Assembly (NCBI GenBank): GCA_964649825.1
Contig: CAZYQW010000091.1
Coordinates: 1 to 21,851, forward strand
Reading direction: 5' to 3'
Source: CAZYQW01 sp964649825
Lineage (GTDB): Bacteria; Planctomycetota; B15-G4; JADJEK01
Length of the DNA: 21,851 nucleotides
Shown: positions 14,407-21,717 of the stretch, in pieces
Layout: the number at the start of each line of letters is the position of its first letter
Numbering within the stretch: the first letter of the stretch is position 1
Notes under the pieces: generated by a model
Seen by the model: only the letters and a program-made list of their open reading frames with translations
What the model was told of the DNA's origin: nothing
Database searches by the model: none
Translations under genes and position numbers: made by a program

Positions 14407-16290
14407 CTACTTGCGTGCCGTCCGGCACGCCGCGCCCAGCCCGGCCACGCGGCAGACGTCGTCGGGAGTCAGCTTGGTCCCGTAGCCCATCACGCTGACG
14501 TTGCGATCGACGTCGCCGGTTCCTCCCATCTCGGTGGCGGCCTTCTTCACCTGGACTTTGAACCAGTGGAGGCGCAGCGACATGCTCATGTGCACGTTGC
14601 GTGCGTGGTCGAGCACGTAGTCGTACCGGTCGTCCAGCCCGAGTCCGTGATGGAGCTCGTGCACCAGGGCGTCGAGGTCGGCGCCGAGCCAGTTCCCGGC
14701 GTTCGCCCAGGCGTCGGTGTCCGACACATCGATGAACAGCGCCCCCGCCTCGTCGGCGGTCAAGAAGACGACGTCGACGACGTAGCCCGACTTGGCCATG
14801 ACGGAGGCGCGTTTCTCCATCTCGTCCTCCATGCCGACGATCTTGTCCCGCCACTGCACGTCGGCGCCGGCCTTCACGAAGATCCGAATCTGCACGACGA
14901 TGTCCTTCGGGTCGCTGGCGTCGACTCGGAACTTGGCCTTGTTTCCGGCGCTGTCGGCGCCGAACTTCGACTCGCGCCGCCTCCAGTTGCTGCTCTTCAC
15001 CGCGGCGGCCTTCGCCTCTTCGCTTCCCTTCTCCGCCGCCGTCCGCGTCGCGGCCTTCGTCTGCGCCGCCGTCGAAGCGGCCGAGGTCGTCGCGGTGTTC
15101 GCGGCGCTCGTCGACGACGAGGTGGCCGAAGGCGTCTCCAGCAGCGCCTTCAGCATGAACATGTAGAACAGGCCTTCCTTCGAGGCCTCGGCCGCCACGA
15201 TGATGTCGTCGGCGTTCTGCTTGTCGTCGACCGGCAGCGAGGTGTAGGCCGAGAGCGCCTTGATCTCGGCCTTCTTCGCGTCGCGCAGCTTCGTCGGGTC
15301 GGACCCGACCGTCACGGCGCCGGTTCCGGTGCGGAGGATCCGCATCAGCGTGTGCTGCACGGTGACCGCGAGGTTCATGCGGAAGTAGGTCGCCATCGCG
15401 TCCGACGCCTGGAGGCGGACGAGGAGCTCCGTCTTGTCGGCGACGCTCCAGAAGAGCTCCTCGATCTTCGGCCACGAATCGGTGATGACCGCCTTCTTGA
15501 GCGTCCGTTGCGCGATCAGCTCTTTCAGGATGTCGGCATGCACCGCCGGGTACTTCTGGCGAGCGACGCGGGGCGCGGCGCCTCGCGAGACATGGACCGC
15601 GTCGCCCGTCTTCTTCAGGGGCTTCAGGGGCGGCGCGGCCCCTTGCTGGATCGTGTGCACCAGCTCGTGAGCAAGCAGGTGGCGCGTCCGCCGCGTCCCG
15701 TCCCGGAACTCGCCGTCCGCGAACGCGATGTGGCGCCCGTACGTGAACGCGCGCGCTCCGAGATCGCCGGCGGCGCGTCCGGCGTCCGGCGTCGTGTGGA
15801 GGCGGACGTGACCGAGGTCCATCCCGAATCGCGGCTCGAAGAACTCGCGCTCCGATCGCGGAAGGGGGCGGCCAGCGTGGAGGCCGTTGATCGAGCCGCC
15901 GCCGCGGTCGGTCGAGGACTCCGCCTGCGGCAGGGCCTTGCGCTGGACTCGCGCCCCGGTGCTGCAGCTCTCGCAGGACCGTTCGTCGTCCCCGCGTCGA
16001 GCCGCGCGCGCCACGGACGGCGCCGGCATGCTCAGCACGCGATCGGCGACGTCGTCCGCCTCGCGCTCGGAGGCGTCGGCGGGCGCGGGAGCCGTGGACT
16101 TCGCCTGGACGATCGGCGGACGGGAGGCGATGCCGGCGGCTCCCGTCGCGATCCGGGACCACCAGGGATTGAGCGGAAGCGAACGGGCGTCCTGGGAAGC
16201 CGGACCACGCTCGGCGGCGGCGGGATCCGCGGACGAGCGCGCGGGCTCGGCGCTCGCTCGAGCGACATGCGTTCGCGTGGCTCGACTCAT
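14407..16290 (-). CDS. DUF4157 (eCIS-core) protein with C-terminal metzincin-like domain
   Basis: A 627-residue protein. Residues about 60-125 are a disordered leader with a CESC...VQRK motif typical of DUF4157 proteins. Residues about 135-217 form the DUF4157 domain (INGLHAGRPLP, GMDLGHVRLHTT, HIAF, LLAHELVHTIQQG with HExxH at 208-212). A helical segment (about 245-385) and an Ala/Ser/Thr-rich linker (388-432) follow. The C-terminal domain contains LVHELHHGLGLDD, which fits HExxHxxGxxD (His544, Glu545, His548, Asp554) and, 47 residues on, VMGYG (Met601), a Met-turn-like motif. This suggests a zinc protease. DUF4157 proteins are often associated with extracellular contractile injection systems, so a protease effector is plausible, but no such genes are present here. 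ATG 16290 is chosen for the strong GGAGGTG 6 nt upstream; an in-frame ATG at 16323 is less likely. Confidence 0.88.
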   Translation of the reverse strand: MSRATRTHVARASAEPARSSADPAAAERGPASQDARSLPLNPWWSRIATGAAGIASRPPIVQAKSTAPAPADASEREADDVADRVLSMPAPSVARAARRGDDERSCESCSTGARVQRKALPQAESSTDRGGGSINGLHAGRPLPRSEREFFEPRFGMDLGHVRLHTTPDAGRAAGDLGARAFTYGRHIAFADGEFRDGTRRTRHLLAHELVHTIQQGAAPPLKPLKKTGDAVHVSRGAAPRVARQKYPAVHADILKELIAQRTLKKAVITDSWPKIEELFWSVADKTELLVRLQASDAMATYFRMNLAVTVQHTLMRILRTGTGAVTVGSDPTKLRDAKKAEIKALSAYTSLPVDDKQNADDIIVAAEASKEGLFYMFMLKALLETPSATSSSTSAANTATTSAASTAAQTKAATRTAAEKGSEEAKAAAVKSSNWRRRESKFGADSAGNKAKFRVDASDPKDIVVQIRIFVKAGADVQWRDKIVGMEDEMEKRASVMAKSGYVVDVVFLTADEAGALFIDVSDTDAWANAGNWLGADLDALVHELHHGLGLDDRYDYVLDHARNVHMSMSLRLHWFKVQVKKAATEMGGTGDVDRNVSVMGYGTKLTPDDVCRVAGLGAACRTARK

Positions 16291-16296
16291 CCGCGG

Positions 16297-16303
16297 CACC
16301 TCC
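16297..16303 (-). promoter_or_regulatory. Strong ribosome-binding site deciding the DUF4157 start
   Basis: The minus strand reads GGAGGTG, 6 nt before ATG 16290. This favours that start over the upstream in-frame ATG at 16323. Confidence 0.75.
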
Positions 16304-16430
16304 GGCCGGATCCGATCGCTCATCCGACGGCTCGACCGTCACGACGGCGGAGCCTACGTGATCGTGGTCGATTCGTCGAGATGGCCCGTCCGCCGGCGTG
16401 ACCGCCGACCGCTTTCCCGCGGCATGTTCG

Positions 16431-16455
16431 TTGCTGTTTGCTGTTGCTGTTGCTG
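16431..16455. repeat. TTGCTG hexanucleotide microsatellite
   Basis: Four TTGCTG units with one extra T after the first, in the divergent gap between the DUF4157 gene and the subtilisin-like gene. A slippage-prone tract; it would encode poly-Gln on the minus strand, but no real gene reads through it. Confidence 0.8.
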
Positions 16456-16563
16456 TTCGTTCGTTGCCGTGAGAGCAGTGAGTGCCTGGTCCGGCCGATC
16501 GCCGTGCGGTGGAAACCCGGTCACCGCGAGTGCGGCCGGCGATACACAGAAGCGTCCCTGTTT

Positions 16564-16567
16564 GGAG
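16564..16567 (+). promoter_or_regulatory. Ribosome-binding site deciding the subtilase GTG start
   Basis: GGAG, 8 nt before GTG 16576, supports a GTG start placed exactly at the beginning of the signal peptide. Confidence 0.65.
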
Positions 16568-16575
16568 ATTCCGTC

Positions 16576-19122
16576 GTGCCCAGACTCGAGTACCGATGGT
16601 GGCTGTTCGCGATCTGTCCCGTCCTCGGAGCCGCTCTCGCCAGCGGCGGCGACTACGTTCACGTCGTCGGCGGCGATACGATCCGGTTACGCGTCGACGC
16701 CGCGCACGTAGCGATCCACGCACCGGACGGGGCGCTCCCGGCGAAGGGCCTCGAGTCGATCGAGGCGCGCGCGGCGCCGGGCTGGCACGTCGCGCGGGTC
16801 GCTTCCGTCTCGCGATCGCCCGACGGTCTCGCCGCCTTCGCCCGCGCCGCCGGTTCGGCGTCGCGTTTCGTCTCTCCCCGGCTGATCGACCCGAAAGGCG
16901 GCGAGGCGTTCGTGACGCGCGATCTGGTCGTGAGGTTCGATGCGTCCGTGCCGGCGGCTGAGGCGGAGGCGTTGCTCGCGGTCGTGGCCGGTGGAGAGCT
17001 CCTCGACCGCGACTGGTCCGGGATGAGCGGGGTCTACCGCTGGCGTTGCGCCACCGGAAGCGGGTTCGAGGTGTTGGCCGCGGCGGAGGCGTTGCGGGCG
17101 CTCGACGAGGTCCGCTGGGTCGAGCCCGACTTCATGTTGACCGGCGAGTACTTCGCGAGCCCGAACGACCCCGGGTTCGCGCTGAATTGGGGCCTGCACA
17201 ACATCGGCCAGAGCGGAGGTCAGGCCGGTATCGACCTCGACGCGCTCGAGGCGTGGGGGCTGACGCGTGGCGATCCGGCCGTGATCGTCGTCGTGTTCGA
17301 CGGCGGGGTCGACCCGAGCCACGCCGATCTGAACTTGACCGCCGGTATGGACTTCACCGGGGGTACGTCGGGTGGAGCCCCGGGAAACAACTGCGACGTG
17401 CACGGCACGGCGGTGGCGGGTTGCATCAGCGCGATCGCGAACAACGGGATCGGCACCGTCGGCGTCGCGCCCGAGTGCGTCGTCGCGTCGGCCCGAGTCG
17501 CGGTCAGCAACGTGCCGTGCGACGGGTTCTTCGCGTCGCAGTCGAGCTGGTACATCGCCGGACTCGACTGGGCGCATTCGACCGGGGCGCGCGTGACGAA
17601 CTCGAGCCTCGCTATCAACTTCCCGACCAACGCGCTGAAGATGAAGTTCCAGTCGACGAAGGACGCGGGCGTCGTCCACTTCGCGGCGGCGGGGAACTCC
17701 GGCGGACCGCCGCTCGCCTCGCCGGCGGACTTCGTCGCGGTGAACGCCGTGTCGGCGATCGATCGCGTCGGAACGATCGCCGACTTCCTGGGCGGCTGCC
17801 TGAACTGGAACGCCTCGAGCTCGTTCGGCCCCGGCCTCGCGTTCTGTGCGCCGGGCGAGGACGTCTACACGACCGATGGCCCCGGCGCGCTCGGGTTCGT
17901 CGCGGGCGACTACGTCTGCATCGACGGGTCGTCGTTCGCGGCGCCGATGGCGGCCGGCGTCGCGGCGCTCGTGGTCGCGGCCGCGCCGTCGCTCGACGCG
18001 TCGCAGGTCGAATCGATCCTCCAGGCGACCGCTCAAGACCGCGGCGCCGCGGGCTACGACGAGACGTACGGCCACGGCCTCCTGAAGGCGTTTGCCGCGG
18101 TGCGAGCCGCGATCGAGGCGGCGCGCACGAAGCTCTCGGTGAACGGCCCGACGCACGTGCTGGTCGGGGTGACCGGCGGCGGGCCGCCGCCGGCGGACGC
18201 GACGTGGACGCTCGAGCACACGGGAAACGTCCAGATCGATCTGCCGTGGACGGCCGAAGTCGTCGACGCTCCGGCGTGGGTCTCGCTCACGGCGTCGTCG
18301 GGAACGCTGACCTCGACCCTGCCGGCCGCGACGCTCGGCGTCTCTCTCTCGACGCAGGCGCTCGCGTCGGGCGTCCACGAGGCGACGGTGATCGTTCGCA
18401 ACGGCGCCGACCCGAGCGACGTCCACGTCCTGCCGATCGCCGTGAGCGTCGACACGGCCGTCGTCGACCTCGGTGATACGGTCAACGGCACGATCGCTGC
18501 CGCGGACGACGCGGACGCCGCCGTTTTCGCCGGGCTCGAGGGGACCACGGTGCTTCTCAAGCTGAGCCCGACCACCGGTGGCCTGAAGACGCGCGTCTCG
18601 CTGTTCGGGCCGACGGGCGCCATCCAGAAGACGATCACGTTCAAGAGCAAGAAGAAGGCGCAGAAGAAGACGCTCAAGCTGAAGGCGTCGGGCTTGTACC
18701 GGCTCGTGGTCGAAGGCGTCGACGGCACGCTCGGCGACTACGTGCTGCTCCTGCAGCGGAAGAAGCTGCCGGGCGACGCCGCCTCGAAGGTGTTCAAGAA
18801 CGTCACCGTGAAGGCCGGGCAGTCGGAGGCGACCGTCGCGTTCACGGCTCTCCCCGACGCGTTCGCGTCGCTCGTGGTCCCGATCGAGGACGTTTCGGTC
18901 GGCGACTTGACGTTCGCGTTCGAGACTCCGTCGGGAGCGATCGTGGCGGCGAATCCAGCGCCGGCCTATCTGCCGAACGCCCTTACGCTCGCCAAGACCG
19001 GTCTCGGCGAAGCGGGCGATCACCGGCTCCAGATCGGCGGCCTCGCGACGGGCGAGAAGATCAAGCTGACGCTGTCGCTCGTTCAACCCCCGGCGGGAAA
19101 CGCATCCGTCACGATCGATTGA
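16576..19122 (+). CDS. Secreted subtilisin-like serine protease (S8)
   Basis: An 848-residue exported protease. The GTG start gives a signal peptide (MPRLEYRWWLFAICPVLGAALASG). Residues about 110-190 form a fervidolysin-like prodomain ending RWVEPDF. The S8 catalytic domain (about 195-515) has the triad in canonical motifs: VVVFDGGVD (Asp242), DVHGTAVAG (His276), IDGSSFAAPMAAG (Ser453), and AAAGNSGG (Asn374) for the oxyanion hole, so it should be active outside the cell. An Ig-like domain (WTLEHTGN to about residue 640) and a pre-peptidase C-terminal-like domain (VNGTIAAADDADAAVFAGL ... DYVLLL) follow, then about 110 residues of beta-rich sequence. The run TFKSKKKAQKKTLKLK in the PPC-like domain is unusually lysine-rich for this window. 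Divergent from the DUF4157 gene and convergent with the methyltransferase gene 37 bp away. Confidence 0.93.
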   Translation: MPRLEYRWWLFAICPVLGAALASGGDYVHVVGGDTIRLRVDAAHVAIHAPDGALPAKGLESIEARAAPGWHVARVASVSRSPDGLAAFARAAGSASRFVSPRLIDPKGGEAFVTRDLVVRFDASVPAAEAEALLAVVAGGELLDRDWSGMSGVYRWRCATGSGFEVLAAAEALRALDEVRWVEPDFMLTGEYFASPNDPGFALNWGLHNIGQSGGQAGIDLDALEAWGLTRGDPAVIVVVFDGGVDPSHADLNLTAGMDFTGGTSGGAPGNNCDVHGTAVAGCISAIANNGIGTVGVAPECVVASARVAVSNVPCDGFFASQSSWYIAGLDWAHSTGARVTNSSLAINFPTNALKMKFQSTKDAGVVHFAAAGNSGGPPLASPADFVAVNAVSAIDRVGTIADFLGGCLNWNASSSFGPGLAFCAPGEDVYTTDGPGALGFVAGDYVCIDGSSFAAPMAAGVAALVVAAAPSLDASQVESILQATAQDRGAAGYDETYGHGLLKAFAAVRAAIEAARTKLSVNGPTHVLVGVTGGGPPPADATWTLEHTGNVQIDLPWTAEVVDAPAWVSLTASSGTLTSTLPAATLGVSLSTQALASGVHEATVIVRNGADPSDVHVLPIAVSVDTAVVDLGDTVNGTIAAADDADAAVFAGLEGTTVLLKLSPTTGGLKTRVSLFGPTGAIQKTITFKSKKKAQKKTLKLKASGLYRLVVEGVDGTLGDYVLLLQRKKLPGDAASKVFKNVTVKAGQSEATVAFTALPDAFASLVVPIEDVSVGDLTFAFETPSGAIVAANPAPAYLPNALTLAKTGLGEAGDHRLQIGGLATGEKIKLTLSLVQPPAGNASVTID

Positions 19123-19159
19123 GTGCGGCGCCTTGCCTTATTGGTGCGACTCGGGATCC

Positions 19160-19927
19160 TCAGCGACGGCGCTCGGCCTCGCCGGTCATCGGGACGAATC
19201 GAACCGGGCCGAGGCTCCGGCGCGTGACCGTGCCCGAGTCGTCCTTCTCGACCACGAGGAGCTCTTGGTCGGCCGCCGATGCGCCGACCGGCATGCAGAG
19301 CCGTCCGCCGGGGGCGAGTTGCTCGATGAGCGCGGCCGGGACTTCATCGGGAGCGGCGGTCACGAGTATGGCGTCGAACGGCGCGCTCTCGGGCCAGCCG
19401 TGCCAGCCGTCCCCGATGCGGAACTCGATCGTGTCGTAGCCGAGCGACTCGAGCGTCGACCGCGCCCGTTGCGCCAGCTCCTCGACGATCTCGATCGTCC
19501 AGACGTGCGGCGTGATCTCGGCCAGCACGGCGGCCTGGTAGCCCGATCCGGTGCCGATCTCGAGCACGCGCTCGCCGGGCTCGAGATCGATCGCTTCGGT
19601 CATGATCGCGACGACGTACGGTTGCGAGATCGTCTGGTCCTGCCCGATCGGCAGGGGCCGGTCCTCGTACGCGGAGGCGCGGAGACCCGCGGGCACGAAC
19701 GCGTGACGCGGCACGGTGCGCATCGCGTCCAGGACCCGAGGGTCGCGTACCTCTCGCGCCGCGAGCTGGCGATCGACCATCCGGTCGCGGTCCGCGGTCC
19801 GCTCGCCGAACGCAGCGGGTCGCTCTCGAGCATCCTTCGTCTCGGTCGCGACGGCGTCGGGGGTTCGATCGCGGGCACAGGCGGCGAAGACGAGCAGCGC
19901 GGCGGCGAGGCGGAACGCGGCGTTCAT
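19160..19927 (-). CDS. pcm: Exported protein-L-isoaspartate O-methyltransferase
   Basis: A 255-residue SAM-dependent enzyme that methylates abnormal isoaspartyl residues so that damaged proteins can be repaired. Family landmarks: MVDRQLAAREVRDPRVLDAM, VPRHAFVP, the substrate-side GQDQTISQPYVVAIMTE, SAM loop VLEIGTGSGYQAAVLA, DAILVTAAPDEVP, LAPGGRLCMPVG and the terminal PVRFVPMTG. These are all intact, and the length is somewhat above the usual 205-220 because of an N-terminal leader. That leader (MNAAFRLAAALLVFAAC) is hydrophobic and ends in Ala-Ala-Cys, so the protein is probably exported, perhaps as a lipoprotein, although Phe at the -3 position is not ideal for a lipobox. The ribosome-binding site is weak. 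Single gene. Confidence 0.92.
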   Translation of the reverse strand: MNAAFRLAAALLVFAACARDRTPDAVATETKDARERPAAFGERTADRDRMVDRQLAAREVRDPRVLDAMRTVPRHAFVPAGLRASAYEDRPLPIGQDQTISQPYVVAIMTEAIDLEPGERVLEIGTGSGYQAAVLAEITPHVWTIEIVEELAQRARSTLESLGYDTIEFRIGDGWHGWPESAPFDAILVTAAPDEVPAALIEQLAPGGRLCMPVGASAADQELLVVEKDDSGTVTRRSLGPVRFVPMTGEAERRR

Positions 19928-19942
19928 GCGCCCATGCTAAGG

Positions 19943-19991
19943 GGTGTGATCCGGATTGTCGCGAGATGATCCGGGGGTCATCGCCTGCGTC
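19943..19991 (+). repeat. Diverged internal copy of the terminal repeat core
   Basis: GGTGTGAT, GATTGT, ATCCGG and GGTCATCG occur in the same order and spacing as in 21719-21767. About 40 of the first 50 bases agree without gaps; similarity then fades. It lies between the methyltransferase start and the downstream gene remnant. An older, eroded member of the same repeat family. Confidence 0.65.
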
Positions 19992-20006
19992 GGGCGTCGA
20001 CGTGCG

Positions 20007-20460
20007 TCAATGCACGTTGAGCCGCGCCCACGTGTCGGATTCGAACGGGCCACCGGTCGCGGGGATCGATGCGGCCGGGACTTCGACGAGGATCTCGGCC
20101 GAGGGAGGTGGGCTCGGCAGGGCGTCCAGGTCCGGCAGCGCGGAGTTCGACGTGAAGATTCCGTCGTTCACCGTCTCGTCGCCGGCCACAGGCCATCGTC
20201 GCGAAACGGGAAGTACATCGTCCACGCCCCGGTCTCCCAGATCGTCGGCGAGTCCATCCCGGATTCGTTGAACCGCCCGAGCACGACGACGGTTCCGGCG
20301 GGAAGCGGCGATGAGGGAGCGGGAGTTTCGACCAAGACCGAGTGTTTTCTTGGCCGCCGGGTGCACCCCGTTCGACGAGCGCGATCCAGTTCGCGGGGGC
20401 GATCGCTAGGCTCGCGCGTCGGCGTGAAGTGGCGCAGCCCGGGCCGCCCCGTGCGCCCAT
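20007..20460 (-). pseudogene. Frameshifted remnant of an unidentified gene
   Basis: No single frame spans this region, but three minus-strand frames look coding in succession, with C/G-rich third positions. One reads ASLAIAPANWIALVERG...GGQE (about 20415-20345). The next reads VLVETPAPSSPLPAG, TVVVLGRFNESGMDS and GAWTMYFPFRDDG (about 20336-20185). The third reads VAGDETVNDGIFTSN through SDTWARLNVH and a TGA at 20007 (about 20185-20007). Two frame changes are therefore needed, near 20340 and 20185 (the latter a -1 shift at GGCCTGTGG). The 5' end is missing or very short: the antiporter starts at 20482 on the other strand. I do not recognise the family. Either a decayed C-terminal fragment or a gene with sequencing indels. 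Confidence 0.5.
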
Positions 20461-20481
20461 GAGGCCCATGAGAAGGTCGCG

Positions 20482-21717
20482 ATGACGGCTCCGTTCCTCG
20501 CTCTCGCGTTGCTGCTCGGACTCGCACACCTGCTCGGGGAGCTCGCCCGGCGCGTGCATCAGCCGGCGGTCGTGGGCGAGATCCTGGCCGGGGTCCTGCT
20601 GGGGCCGACCGTACTCGGGACGTTGTCTCCCGCGGCCTTCGACGCGATCTTCCGCGCGGACGAGACGACGCTGCCGTTCCTCTCCGCGATGGCGGGGGTT
20701 GCCGCGGCACTGTTCATGTTCGTGGCTGGGTTCGAGGTCGACCTGTCCACGGTCTGGCGTCTGGGTCGCGCGGCGCTCGCGGTGGGCATCGCGGGAATGC
20801 TCGTTCCGTTCTGCATCGCCTTTGGCCTGGCGTGGATGTTCCCGGATCAGCTCGGGCGCGAGGGCGGCACGGGATCCCTGGTCTTCTCGCTCTTCTTCGC
20901 CACGGCCATGAGCATCTCGGCGCTTCCCGTGATCGCGCGCACGCTCATCGACCTCGGGCTTTCTTGCACCGACTTCGCCATGGTGGTCATCGCCGCGGCC
21001 ATTCTGCAGGACCTCGCGGGCTGGATTGTGTTCGCCGTGGTGCTCGGGTTGATCCGCGCCCCGCACGCGTCGGAGACGTCGGTCGGCGCAACGATCGCGC
21101 TTACCCTCGCCTTCACGCTGATCACGCTGACCCTCGTTCGCGTCGCCGTGCACCGCATGCTGCCATGGCTGCTCGCGAAAACGACCTGGCCGGGCGGCGT
21201 GATCGGGTTTGCCGTCACGCTGGCGCTGCTCGGCGCCGCAGCGACCGAAGCGATCGGCGTGCACGCGATCCTCGGCTGCTTCTTGGTGGGCGTCGCGGTC
21301 GGAGATTCACCGCACTTGGGGGATCGGACGCGCGCCACGCTCTCCGAGTTCGTGTCCTTCGTGTTCGCACCGCTCTTCTTCACCAGCATCGGCCTCGGCG
21401 TGAACTTCCTGACCGAGTTTCACGCGCCGACGGTGTTGTTCGTGCTGGCGATCGCGTGCTCGACCAAGATCGGCGGCGTGCTGCTGGGCGCGCGCTTCGG
21501 CGGGCTCGGCCGGCGCGAGGCGTGGGCCACGGCCTTCTCGATGAACGCGCGCGGCGCGGTGGAAGTGGTGCTCGGAGTGTTGGCGCTCGAGGCCGAGATC
21601 ATCGGACCGCGGCTCTTCGTCGCGCTCGTCGTCACCGCGGTCCTGACCTCAATGGCGGCGGGACCGCTGGTCACGTACTCGCTCGCGTCTGGCCGGGCCC
21701 GGCGATCCACCGACTAG
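20482..21717 (+). CDS. Cation/proton antiporter, CPA2 (Kef/NapA-like) family
   Basis: A 411-residue polytopic membrane protein with about 11-12 hydrophobic segments, the length of a transport domain alone without a KTN/RCK regulatory tail. Family motifs: HQPAVVGEILAGVLLGPTVLG at about residues 26-46 (helix 2), ALFMFVAGFEVDL, the discontinuous-helix motif SISALPVIARTLIDLG, ILQDLAGW with the ion-binding Asp, HAILGCFLVG, APLFFTSIGLGVN, and NARGAVEVVLG near the C-terminus. It would exchange Na+ or K+ for H+ at the inner membrane; the ion cannot be told by eye. ATG 20482 has AGAAGG upstream and starts directly with the first helix. Its TAG stop lies within CTAG, the first bases of the right terminal repeat, so the repeat directly abuts or slightly overwrites the gene end. 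Single gene. Confidence 0.92.
   Translation: MTAPFLALALLLGLAHLLGELARRVHQPAVVGEILAGVLLGPTVLGTLSPAAFDAIFRADETTLPFLSAMAGVAAALFMFVAGFEVDLSTVWRLGRAALAVGIAGMLVPFCIAFGLAWMFPDQLGREGGTGSLVFSLFFATAMSISALPVIARTLIDLGLSCTDFAMVVIAAAILQDLAGWIVFAVVLGLIRAPHASETSVGATIALTLAFTLITLTLVRVAVHRMLPWLLAKTTWPGGVIGFAVTLALLGAAATEAIGVHAILGCFLVGVAVGDSPHLGDRTRATLSEFVSFVFAPLFFTSIGLGVNFLTEFHAPTVLFVLAIACSTKIGGVLLGARFGGLGRREAWATAFSMNARGAVEVVLGVLALEAEIIGPRLFVALVVTAVLTSMAAGPLVTYSLASGRARRSTD

Noticed and set aside
14413..14430. GCGTGCC/GGCACGC hairpin as a bidirectional terminator between sigma and DUF4157 genes
   Set aside because: It lies within the DUF4157 coding sequence and has no T tract on either side.
16354..16662. Minus-strand frame with a six-Gln run
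   Set aside because: It is produced by the TTGCTG microsatellite and overlaps the well-supported signal peptide region of the subtilase; no domain is seen.
16687..19086. Long minus-strand open frame opposite the subtilase gene
   Set aside because: Low-complexity Arg/Asp-rich translation; the plus strand encodes an intact catalytic triad and a signal peptide.
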